From: Catenulispora sp. EB89
GTDB taxonomy: Bacteria > Actinomycetota > Actinomycetes > Streptomycetales > Catenulisporaceae
NCBI RefSeq assembly: GCF_041261445.1
Contig: NZ_JBGCCU010000038.1
Coordinates: forward strand, 1 to 64,000
DNA: 64,000 nucleotides
Direction: 5' to 3'
Below, piece after piece: positions 54,621 to 63,710 of the stretch. Each line of letters opens with the position of its first letter. The stretch's first letter is position 1. The notes beneath the pieces are model-generated. The model ran no database searches and was not told the DNA's origin. It saw only the letters and a list, made by a program, of their open reading frames with translations. The translations under genes were made by a program, and so were the position numbers.

Positions 54621-54944
54621 ATGACCAAGTGCTCAGCCACGACCAAGACGGGCAAGCCGTGTCCGGTCGACGCGCGGCCCTCTGGCTTGTGCCATGTCCA
54701 CGATCCGGCGGTCCAGTGCGGAGTGCCGACGTGGTCCGGCCGGCAGTGCCAGGTGCCGACCGGCGGTGGTCGGTGCAAGACGCATGTCGATCCGCTTGCG
54801 GAAGGCGCGAAGGTGCTGGCGGCGGCGCAGCGGGCGGTCGCGGATGCGGTCGCGGCCGGCGTTGATCGGGGGCGGTTGACCGGGATCGTGGGTTCTGCGT
54901 TGTCGGCCATGCGAACCGAGGTGTGGCCTGATGCTGTGGCCTGA
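54621..54944 (+). CDS. Small cysteine/histidine-rich protein, putative zinc-binding
   Basis: 107 residues. Two related half-repeats, CSATTKTGKPC...GLCHVHD and CGVPTWSGRQC...GRCKTHVD, each give a C-x6-10-C-x8-C-x2-H pattern that probably binds zinc. Similar C..GKPC..C..H modules occur in phage and plasmid proteins. The C-terminal 45 residues are a single amphipathic helix region. ATG 54621 is the first start that begins with the module. No partner is visible. Confidence 0.6.
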   Translation: MTKCSATTKTGKPCPVDARPSGLCHVHDPAVQCGVPTWSGRQCQVPTGGGRCKTHVDPLAEGAKVLAAAQRAVADAVAAGVDRGRLTGIVGSALSAMRTEVWPDAVA

Positions 54945-54997
54945 TGCCGCGCCGGCTTCGCTCCCTCAAGGTGCTACAGCTGAGCCTTTGCCCGGCT

Positions 54998-55561
54998 TCA
55001 ACTGAGCCGCGTGCGGTGCAGCGCGATGAGCAGACGCCAGATCCGCGCCGCCACCTCGGGCGCCGTGCCAGGCACGAGTCCGTGCATCCAGTCGGCCAGC
55101 ACTCCCGTGAACGTCCCGGCCACTGCTGCCGCGACCAGTTCCGCTTCCGGTGCCCCCGCGAGCTCGCGTTCTGTGCGACTTCGTTCCCTGAGATCCCGGT
55201 GCAGGACCATGCCGAGTGGGCCGCCACCTCCCGGGGTGAGGAGCGCGGTGTAGACCGTGCGGTGCCGATCCAATCCGGTGAAGAACTCCTCAAGCGCCGG
55301 CGGCGGGGACTCGGGATCCGGGATTCCGCGCCAGGCGTGCAGCGCGTCGACCGCTTCGCGGACGATGTCCGCGCAGGCGTCGACGGCTAGTTCCTCCAGC
55401 CCTTGGTAGTGCAGGTAGAACGTGGCTCGGCCGACGTGTGCGCGGTGGACCACGTCGGCGACGCTGACGTCGCTCAGCGGCTGCTCGGCGCAGGCTTCGA
55501 AGAGCGCCGCACGCAGTCGCTCCCGGGTCCGTGCGGCGCGGGGATCTTGGACGGCGCTCAC
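54998..55561 (-). CDS. TetR-family transcriptional regulator
   Basis: 187 residues from GTG 55561, which overlaps the upstream DUF1304 stop (GTGA, 55561-55558). The N-terminal helix-turn-helix reads RTRERLRAALFEACAEQPLS through VADVVHRAHVGRATFYLHY; the C-terminal ligand domain contains FTGLDRHRTVYTALL. A longer frame to 56074 is only shadow of the DUF1304 gene and promoter. It is second in a two-gene operon behind two operator copies, so it probably represses its own operon. Confidence 0.9.
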   Translation of the reverse strand: MSAVQDPRAARTRERLRAALFEACAEQPLSDVSVADVVHRAHVGRATFYLHYQGLEELAVDACADIVREAVDALHAWRGIPDPESPPPALEEFFTGLDRHRTVYTALLTPGGGGPLGMVLHRDLRERSRTERELAGAPEAELVAAAVAGTFTGVLADWMHGLVPGTAPEVAARIWRLLIALHRTRLS

Positions 55562-55920
55562 CGAGCCAACAGTACTGCCGCCAACGCCAGGGCTCCGGGC
55601 AGCGCCTGGGCCACGAGGATGCGGCGGTTCGCCGTGGCCGCTCCGTAGAGGCCCGCGATCACGACGCAGCTCAGGAAGAACACCTTCGCGGAGAAGGCCG
55701 TGGGGGAGTCGGCGACGAGGCCCCACACCAGGCCGGCGGCCAGGAATCCGTTGTAGAGGCCCTGATTCGCGGCCAGCGGGGCGGTGGCGCGGGCCATGTC
55801 GGGGTCGAAGCCGGAGAGTTCGCGGCCCGGCTTCTTCTGCCACAGGAACATCTCCAGGATCAGGATGTAGGCGTGGAGGGCTGCGACCAGGCCGGTGAGG
55901 ATGTTCGCTGTGGTTTGCAC
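55558..55920 (-). CDS. DUF1304-family membrane protein
   Basis: 120 residues and four predicted membrane spans. The signature LVAALHAYILILEMFLWQ followed by NQGLYNGFLAAG identifies the DUF1304 family, small inner-membrane proteins of unknown function that are often next to TetR genes. It is the first gene of the TetR operon. The start codon lies only 13 bases from the nearer operator. Confidence 0.88.
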   Translation of the reverse strand: MQTTANILTGLVAALHAYILILEMFLWQKKPGRELSGFDPDMARATAPLAANQGLYNGFLAAGLVWGLVADSPTAFSAKVFFLSCVVIAGLYGAATANRRILVAQALPGALALAAVLLAR

Positions 55921-55933
55921 GGGTCCACCTTTC

Positions 55934-55968
55934 TAGACGAGTGTCCAGAATAGATGGACGAGTGTCTA
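55934..55968 (-). promoter_or_regulatory. Two TetR-type operators, 21 bp apart
   Basis: TAGACGAGTGTCCA (55934-55947) and TGGACGAGTGTCTA (55955-55968) share the core GAC-GAGT-GTC and are spaced by two helical turns. Each is a 5-bp inverted repeat with one imperfect base; the outer ends together form TTCTAGAC...GTCTAGAA. This is the expected binding site of the TetR protein encoded in the operon. Confidence 0.82.
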
Positions 55969-56015
55969 GAAAGCTAGTCTGCTGCTTCTCTTGCTTGGTC
56001 GCGCGTGTCGTCGCA

Positions 56016-56960
56016 TCACCGAGCTGCCGCTTCGAGATGGTCGGCGTCGGCGTCCGTCGCAGCGTGCGCGGCACTGATCCGCGTCGTGAAGAACCGGGCG
56101 GCGCTGTCGAGCGCGGCGTCCGCTTCGTCGAGCCGGCCGTAGTGGTGCTGGTAGACGTGCGGGAGGTCGCTGCCGATCTCCAGCGTCACCTCCAGGTTGG
56201 CGGCGCCCGCGCGGCCGGCCAGGCGGACCGCGTCGTCGAGCAGGAGCTCGTTCGTCCCGACCTGGATGAGCAGCGGCGGGAGGCCGGTCAGGTCCGCGAA
56301 CAGCGGGCTGGCCAGGGGCTGCGCGCGGTCTCCCGTGCTGATGTAGAGGTCTGCGTAGGCGTGGATGTCGGCCTCGACGAAGATCGGGTCGGCGCCGTGC
56401 TTGCTGCGCATGCTGTCGCCGCTCGCCGTGAGGTCGACCCACGGCGAGAGGACGGCCGCGGCAACAGGCAGCGGCAGCCCGGCATCGCGGGCCGCGAGGA
56501 GCGTGGCGAGGGTCAGGCCGCCGCCGGCGGAGTCCCCGGCCACGACGAGCCCCCGCGCGTCAACACCGGTCGCCAGCAGCTCCCGGTACGCGGCGAGCCC
56601 GTCCTCGACAGCCGCGGGGAACGGGTCCTCCGGCGCCAGGCGGTAGTCGAGGGACGTGGCGCGCAGCCCGGCTCGGCGCGCCAGCTCGCCGACCAACCCG
56701 GCGTGCGTGTCCGGCGAGCCGATGACGTAACCGCCGCCGTGCAGGTAGAGCAGGTGCCCGTGGCCGGCGGCGCCCTTCGGCGTCAGCTCCAGCGCCGGCC
56801 GCCCGCCGAGCACGGTCCGGCGCATGGCGACGTCCTCCGGCGCGTGCCGGGCGATGGCCGCCGCGAAGCCGCTGCGCTGCTCCTCGACACTCGGCGGCGT
56901 CTCGGGCCGCGGAGCGGAGCGGAGCAGGGCGTCGATGGCTTCACGCTGCTGTCGGGACAT
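56016..56960 (-). CDS. HSL-family alpha/beta hydrolase (esterase/lipase)
   Basis: 314 residues of the hormone-sensitive-lipase group (alpha/beta-hydrolase fold-3). Oxyanion motif LHGGGYV, the nucleophile in VAGDSAGGG (about Ser147), an acid in the later VGTNELLLDDA segment, and the histidine in SDLPHVYQHHYG are all present. It would cleave short-chain esters in the cytoplasm. GGAGGCGACC stands right before the ATG. It is divergent from a MarR gene, with palindromic sites between, so it is probably repressed by that MarR protein. Confidence 0.93.
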   Translation of the reverse strand: MSRQQREAIDALLRSAPRPETPPSVEEQRSGFAAAIARHAPEDVAMRRTVLGGRPALELTPKGAAGHGHLLYLHGGGYVIGSPDTHAGLVGELARRAGLRATSLDYRLAPEDPFPAAVEDGLAAYRELLATGVDARGLVVAGDSAGGGLTLATLLAARDAGLPLPVAAAVLSPWVDLTASGDSMRSKHGADPIFVEADIHAYADLYISTGDRAQPLASPLFADLTGLPPLLIQVGTNELLLDDAVRLAGRAGAANLEVTLEIGSDLPHVYQHHYGRLDEADAALDSAARFFTTRISAAHAATDADADHLEAAAR

Positions 56961-57018
56961 GGTCGCCTCCGTGGCTGGTAAGGGGACGACGGCTGCGGCC
57001 GCCGCACTCGGTCTGCCA

Positions 57019-57087
57019 AGATGGATTCCCAGGAATCCATCTGCATCCAGCTAACCACATTCCAAGGAAGATGATTCCAAGGAATCA
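57019..57087. promoter_or_regulatory. Three related palindromes between esterase and MarR gene
   Basis: 57019-57042 is a perfect inverted repeat, left arm AGATGGATTCC, spacer CA. 57060-57069 is TTCCAAGGAA. 57072-57087 is TGATTCCAAGGAATCA. All share TTCC-NN-GGAA, the last two with spacer AA. This is a good candidate for cooperative MarR binding controlling both divergent promoters; the last site lies 13 bases before the MarR start. Confidence 0.82.
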
Positions 57088-57099
57088 ATCGGAGCCACC

Positions 57100-57546
57100 G
57101 TGAGCCGCGTCACACCCACCTTCACCGACCTCGTCCGCGTCGAGACCCGCCTCTACAACGCAGCCACCACCACCCTCCGCACCGAGCACGGCACAGGCCT
57201 CGGCCAATTCGAGTTCCTGGAGATCATCGACCGCATCCCCGCCTGCCGCGTCATCGACATCGTCAACGAAGTGGCGATCACCGTAGGCGCGGTCAGCAAA
57301 GCAGTAGACCGCCTGGTAGCCGCCGGCTGGTGCACCCGCGAACCCCACCCCCAAGACCGCCGCTCATCCGTCCTCCGCCTCACCCCCGAAGGCGAGAAGA
57401 CCCTGGCCGCAGCCCGCCCCGTCGTCGAGAACGAACTCGCGGCGCTGACCGCGACCCTCTCCGACACCGACCTGACGCGCCTCGCCGAGATCCTGGCCGC
57501 GCTGCGGGCGAGTCTTGAGGCGGGGTCTTATGGGCAGGCGGGGTGA
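57100..57546 (+). CDS. MarR-family transcriptional regulator
   Basis: 148 residues from GTG 57100 with GGAG 5 bases upstream. The winged helix-turn-helix spans about 30-100: CRVIDIVNEVAITVGAVSKAVDRL is the recognition part, and the wing is PHPQDRRSSVLRLTPEG. Terminal helices form the dimer interface. It is divergent from the esterase gene and preceded by three palindromes, a typical autoregulated pair in which a small ligand lifts repression. Confidence 0.93.
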   Translation: MSRVTPTFTDLVRVETRLYNAATTTLRTEHGTGLGQFEFLEIIDRIPACRVIDIVNEVAITVGAVSKAVDRLVAAGWCTREPHPQDRRSSVLRLTPEGEKTLAAARPVVENELAALTATLSDTDLTRLAEILAALRASLEAGSYGQAG

Positions 57547-57722
57547 GCGGGGTTGCGGCGTTTTGTGTAAATTCGGGAGGGAGGCTCATGGATCGCAACT
57601 TGGAGCCTGGCGTCGGCGTTGAACGCCACGATCGAGGGCCGCCCAGGATGGCACCGGGCGAACCGGGTGAACGGTCACGCCGATGTCGGGAACCCGGCAG
57701 GTAGCCGTGCGAGGATGAAGCC

Positions 57723-59821
<2,099 letters not shown>

Positions 59822-59825
<4 letters not shown>

Positions 59826-60760
59826 CCGGCCGGGCTGGAAGCCGGGCTCGACGGCCAGCTGGACCCCGTGGTGCTGCCACCGGGGTTCTTCTGCTGCAGC
59901 AGCTTCGACTTCTCACCGCTCGGAACCTTCGGAGCGGTCGGCAGCGGCTTGGCCCACACCGCCTGGATCGCCTTGTCCCACACCGGCGACTGCACGACCG
60001 CCGTCGCCTGGTCCGTGGTCAGTCCGAGCTTGCTCGCGGTGGTGGTGCCCTTCTCCTGCACCGCGTTGAGCACCTGGATCTCGATCGCGATGCCGTCCGT
60101 GCGGTACCACTCGATGTCGATCCGCTTCGCGGACGGGTCGCCGTTGCCGGCCGGCCACTCCGGACCGTCGAACACCTGCAGGTGGCTTCCGTCCGGCAGG
60201 GTCCGCTGCGTGAAGTACGGCGGCAGTGAGCCGCCGCCCTGGTCCTGGTAGCTAGCGCGGACGACGTTCAGCGAGACGCTGCCGGCCTGGCCGTCGTAGC
60301 CGATGCGCAGGGTGGCGTACGGACCGGCGGGCCCGTCCGAGCCCTCCGAGTACAGCACCTTCTCGCCGGTGAAGTGGTACGGCGCCAGCGCCTGCTCCAG
60401 CCAGCCGGCCATCTGGTCGCCGCTCACCGGCGGGACGGCCGGGGTGTTGGTCGTGCTCGTGGTCGGCGTCGGCGTCGCGGCCGGGCCGGTGGCGCCGGCG
60501 GCCGTCGTGGAGTGCGGGGCGGTGGGCGTGCCGCTGGAGCCGGCCGAGACGGTCGCCGGGCTCCCGTGGCCGGGCGTGCCGACCATCGCCACCACGCCGA
60601 ACACCGCGGTCACGCTGGCCGCGGCGCCGGCGATCTGCGCGACGCGCCGGTTGCGGCGCTTGCGCACGCCGCGCTCGATGCCGCCGGCGGTGAGCTTGCC
60701 GATGTTCGGGTTCAGGTTCTCCGTCGCGCTCCGCATGACACCGTTGAGGTTGTCGGGCAT
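59822..60760 (-). CDS. Membrane protein downstream of a SigE-family sigma factor
   Basis: 312 residues. ATG 60760 ([11 protein letters not shown]) is preferred for AAGGAAG about 6 bases upstream. A cytoplasmic 45-residue end with KRRNRR, one span (about 41-62, [22 protein letters not shown]), a Thr/Pro/Ala-rich linker, and an outer domain of about 190 residues ([37 protein letters not shown]) with a Ser/Pro tail. It sits 37 bases after the sigma gene. This pairing is common in actinomycetes, where the membrane protein is thought to sense or restrain the sigma factor; the role here is inferred. Confidence 0.72.
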
Positions 60761-60797
60761 GTCAGCTTCCTTCTTCGTCGGATCCACAGTGTGGTGT

Positions 60798-61298
60798 TCA
60801 GGTGAGGGCGAGGTCCGGAAGCAGATCCCCGAGCGTGCCGCGCAGCCGGGTCAGGGCCCGGTTCGTCCGCGTCCGCACCGCGCCCGAGCTGGCGCCCATG
60901 ATGTGCGCCACCTCCTCGACACTGCGGTCCTCCCAGAACCGCAGAACCAGCACGGCGCGGTCCTTCGCAGGCAGGGCCGCCAGGCCCTCCAGCAAGGTCA
61001 TGCGCAGGGACGCGTCCGCCTCGTGGAACTCGGCCTCGGGCAGGCTTGAGGAGGGCAGCTCCCGCGAGCTGCGCTTCCTCCGCGCCGAAATGAACGTCCG
61101 TGTCAGCACGGTCTGCGCATAGGCGTCGGGGTTCTCGATACGCCGCTTGCGTCCCCAGACCGCGTAGACCTTGCCGAGCGTCTCCTGGACGAGGTCCTCG
61201 GCTTGGTGCCAGTCCCCGCACATCAGATACGCGGTACGGAACAGGTGCTGGGTCCGCGCTGAAGCGAACTCCAAGAACTCGTCATCGTGCTTCGCCAT
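60798..61298 (-). CDS. SigE-family (actinobacterial) RNA polymerase sigma factor
   Basis: 166 residues, ECF-size, of the Streptomyces SigE family. It shows DEFLEFASARTQHLFRTAYL, the region-2 core AEDLVQETLGKVYAVW, and region 4 LPAKDRAVLVLRFWEDRS through VEEVAHIMGASSGAVRTR. ATG 61298 (MAKHDDEFL) is preferred to ATG 61325, because GAAGGAAG lies upstream of the former. The next gene is a single-span membrane protein. Three 13-bp repeats stand about 80-120 bases upstream and could carry a regulator. Confidence 0.92.
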   Translation of the reverse strand: MAKHDDEFLEFASARTQHLFRTAYLMCGDWHQAEDLVQETLGKVYAVWGRKRRIENPDAYAQTVLTRTFISARRKRSSRELPSSSLPEAEFHEADASLRMTLLEGLAALPAKDRAVLVLRFWEDRSVEEVAHIMGASSGAVRTRTNRALTRLRGTLGDLLPDLALT

Positions 61299-61380
61299 GG
61301 CCACCGCGCTTCCTTCGTCGAACATTCCACCCGTACCGACGCGGGGTCAGGTGCCGGTGTTACAGACGCGGTGCCGGCGG

Positions 61381-61419
61381 CCGTCGCGATCTGCCGTCGC
61401 GATCTGCCGTCGCGATCTG
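61381..61419. repeat. Three perfect 13-bp direct repeats upstream of the sigma gene
   Basis: CCGTCGCGATCTG occurs three times head to tail. Each copy has the palindromic core TCGCGA, so a dimeric protein could bind in a 13-bp ladder. Chance expansion is equally possible. Confidence 0.85.
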
Positions 61420-61860
61420 TGGATCCGACGCCGAGCCTACGTCTTCGGCCCGGTGGGCGCCGGTGCCGCCCTAGTCACTTCGGTGCGCATTTCTACGTCG
61501 CCTGACGGATCAGGCTTCTGCCGCCTCGCGCCTACGCTGAAGCCCGGCGCCAGACAGGCAGCTGGAGCCGCCGAACGCGTTCAGGTACGTACCGCAAGAA
61601 GAACTCCGCCGTGTGGTCCCGGGGTGTGGCCCGGTTCGGCACGCTGCACAACTTCAGACACAACTTCAGAAGAGACTTCCCGAGAGATTTCACAAGAGAG
61701 ACGGACACAGGGACGGTTACAGGGCAAAGTCGCCGTGCGGGTCAACGGCACCACGTTGTGTGGACGTGCGCCGGTACCAGCGACGGCTGTTGAAGGACTG
61801 GAGATCGCGGTGAACCGCACGCGGTGAGCGTGCGTTGATGGTGACAGGTCGTGCAGACCT
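61420..61860. other. Gene-poor gap upstream of the orphan terminator
   Basis: I see no convincing gene here. Short plus-strand frames of 60-66 codons (for example 61611-61793) have odd composition and no ribosome site. An AACTTCAGA word occurs twice near 61650-61670. Because a strong plus-oriented terminator ends the gap, a small RNA or a long leader transcribed rightwards from this stretch is possible. Confidence 0.4.
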
Positions 61861-61877
61861 CCCTGGGGGGACCAGGG
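61861..61877 (+). other. Small hairpin directly before the orphan terminator
   Basis: CCCTGG, loop GGGGA, CCAGGG. It ends five bases before the terminator stem, so the two could be successive helices of one structured RNA. Confidence 0.5.
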
Positions 61878-61881
61878 GGCG

Positions 61882-61920
61882 AGGCGGGGCGTTCGCTCAA
61901 GGCGAACGCCCCGCCTTTAT
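61882..61920 (+). terminator. Strong intrinsic terminator with no gene in front, possible attenuator
   Basis: A 15-bp perfect stem (arm starting AGGCGGGGCG), a 5-base loop TCAAG, then TTTATT. It lies 53 bases before the 61973 gene and about 580 bases from the nearest gene on the left, which points the other way. It therefore ends either an unseen small transcript or the leader of the 61973 gene. Confidence 0.85.
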
Positions 61921-61972
61921 TCGTGCGCCCGCGAAGCTGTCGTAGACGTTGTAATCGTGTAATCGTGGATAC

Positions 61973-62533
61973 ATGGCTACACGTGAAGAGCTGATCGAGA
62001 AGACACGAGGATGGTTCACAGGACGGCTGCCGGAGGACCTGTTCGAAGGCGCGCCGGAGGTCACGGTCGACCGCGAGGAGATCACGGTCGTCGGACGGAT
62101 ACCGGAGCCGGCGTACACCGAGGGCGCTTCGGAGGCCGAGAAGGCCGCGACCGTCGAGGGCCGGATCAAGGAGTTCCGGGAGCGCACGCGCGACGCGCGC
62201 ATGGCCGTGGCCCGGGACGCGGAGCACAAGTTCGGGCGCAAGGTCTCCTGGGGCGTGCGGTGCGGTGACCAGGGGCGTTTGTTCACGCACCTGTCCGTGC
62301 CGGTGATGACTCGGCTGAAGCAGCCAGAGCGCGCGCTGCTGGACACGCTGGTGGACGGCGGCGTCGCCCGCAGCCGGAGCGAGGCGCTGGCCTGGTGCGT
62401 GCGGCTCGTCGAGAAGCACGCCGGCGACTGGGTCGGCGACCTGCGGGACGCGATGCGCAAGGTGGAGGAGGTCCGGGAGGCCGGACCCGACCGTGAGAGC
62501 GAAAGCGCGAGCGCGGACGAGAACGAGAGCTAG
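61973..62533 (+). CDS. Conserved-type actinobacterial protein of unknown function
   Basis: 186 residues, soluble and highly charged. The N-terminal half has a beta-rich part (EVTVDREEITVVGRIPEP) and a helical arm (KEFRERTRDARMAVARDAEHKFG). The C-terminal half, LLDTLVDGGVARSRSEALAW, resembles a ribbon-helix-helix-like segment seen in DNA-binding antitoxin-type proteins, then an acidic Ser/Glu tail. There is no Shine-Dalgarno sequence before ATG 61973; an 8-bp repeat GTAATCGT twice (61951-61966) and GGATAC precede it, so it may be a leaderless mRNA. A terminator lies 53 bases upstream. Confidence 0.72.
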   Translation: MATREELIEKTRGWFTGRLPEDLFEGAPEVTVDREEITVVGRIPEPAYTEGASEAEKAATVEGRIKEFRERTRDARMAVARDAEHKFGRKVSWGVRCGDQGRLFTHLSVPVMTRLKQPERALLDTLVDGGVARSRSEALAWCVRLVEKHAGDWVGDLRDAMRKVEEVREAGPDRESESASADENES

Positions 62534-62565
62534 AACGAGAACCGGAACTGATTACGGTTCGCTGA

Positions 62566-62598
62566 ACAGCGGCGTCGCCTGGGGTGCGGCGCCGCTGT
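62566..62598 (+). terminator. Hairpin before the epimerase gene
   Basis: Perfect 9-bp arms (ACAGCGGCG / CGCCGCTGT) around a 15-base loop, with no T tract. It begins 33 bases after the previous stop. It may weakly terminate or form part of the next leader. Confidence 0.5.
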
Positions 62599-62618
62599 CG
62601 GCGTCTAGCGTCGGCGGC

Positions 62619-63674
62619 ATGAGGGTTCTCGTCACCGGTTCCGCCGGGTTCATCGGGTCGCATGTCGTCGAGGCGCTGGAGGCCGCCGGGCACGAGGTCG
62701 TGCGATTGGACCTGGTGGACGGCGCCGACGTCCGGGACGCCGCGGACGTTCGCAGGGCCCTGCGAGGGGTGGACGCCGTCTGTCACCAGGCGGCGAAGGT
62801 CGGCCTGGACCGCACGGTCGCCGACGCGCCGGACTACGTGTCGCACAACGACTTCGGCACGTCGGTCCTGCTGGCGGAGATGGCCGGGGCGGGGGTGCGG
62901 GCGCTGGCCTTCGCCTCGTCGATGGTCGTCTACGGCGAGGGCCGGTACGAGTGTGCCGAGCACGGCTGGGTGCGTCCCGGTCCGCGACGCGAGCCGGACC
63001 TGATCTCAGGGTCCTTCGAACCCCCGTGCCCGATCTGCGCGGAGCCGTTGGCCCCGGGGCTGGTCGGCGAGGACGCGCCGCTGGATCCGCGCAACGTCTA
63101 CGCCGCCTCGAAGCTGATGACCGAGCACCTGGCCGGCTCGTGGGCCCGGCTGGCCGACGGCGTCCGCGCCGTGGCCCTGCGCTACCACAACGTCTACGGC
63201 CCGCGGCTGCCGCGCGACACGCCCTACGCGGGCGTCGCGGCGCTGTTCAGGTCGGCGCTGATGCGCGGCGAGGCGCCGGCCGTGTTCGAGGACGGTGGCC
63301 AGCGGCGCGATTTCGTGCACGTGCGCGACATCGCGACCGCGAACGTCGCCGCGCTGGAGTGGGCCGCCGGTGCTACCGGTGCCGCCGGCGCTGCCAGTGC
63401 AACCGATGCCGCCAGTGCCGCCGGACGCGAGTCGGGCGAGCTGCGCGCCTACAACGTCGGCAGCGGAACCCCGCGCACCGTCGGCGAGATGGCCGCCGAA
63501 CTGGCGCGCGCGATGGACGGCCCGCCGCCGGTGGTGACCGGCGGCTACCGCCTCGGGGACGTGCGGCACATCACCGCCTCCAGCGCCCGGATCCGCGACG
63601 AGCTCGGCTGGCGGCCGCGCGTGGAGTTCGCCGACGGGATGGCGGAGTTCGCGCTAACCCATTCGCTCACGTAG
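62619..63674 (+). CDS. Extended SDR NAD-dependent NDP-sugar epimerase/dehydratase
   Basis: 351 residues. Nucleotide-binding motif VTGSAGFIGSH (about 4-14), catalytic YAASK (Tyr about 167), RYHNVYGPR and RRDFVHVRDIA are typical of UDP-/dTDP-sugar epimerases. Between strand 5 and the YxxxK helix is an insert of about 40 residues with three cysteines (YECAEHG, PCPICAE) that could bind zinc; I recall similar inserts in dTDP-L-rhamnose 4-epimerase-like enzymes, but this is not certain. A second, Ala/Thr/Gly-rich insert (GATGAAGAASATDAASAAG) looks like a recent repeat expansion. ATG 62619 fits the fold start. Confidence 0.87.
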   Translation: MRVLVTGSAGFIGSHVVEALEAAGHEVVRLDLVDGADVRDAADVRRALRGVDAVCHQAAKVGLDRTVADAPDYVSHNDFGTSVLLAEMAGAGVRALAFASSMVVYGEGRYECAEHGWVRPGPRREPDLISGSFEPPCPICAEPLAPGLVGEDAPLDPRNVYAASKLMTEHLAGSWARLADGVRAVALRYHNVYGPRLPRDTPYAGVAALFRSALMRGEAPAVFEDGGQRRDFVHVRDIATANVAALEWAAGATGAAGAASATDAASAAGRESGELRAYNVGSGTPRTVGEMAAELARAMDGPPPVVTGGYRLGDVRHITASSARIRDELGWRPRVEFADGMAEFALTHSLT

Positions 63675-63710
63675 CGCGCCGATCGAGCTCGCGGTGCCCA
63701 AGCTGTCGGT

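Noticed and set aside
61611-61813. Two 60-66 codon plus-strand frames in the 61300-61972 gap
   Set aside because: The frames overlap one another, lack ribosome sites and have biased composition; kept only as a possible RNA region.
61861-61915. 6C-type small RNA on the minus strand
   Set aside because: One loop does read as a run of six C on the minus strand, but the second C-loop hairpin of the 6C motif is not there and the T tract points to plus-strand transcription.
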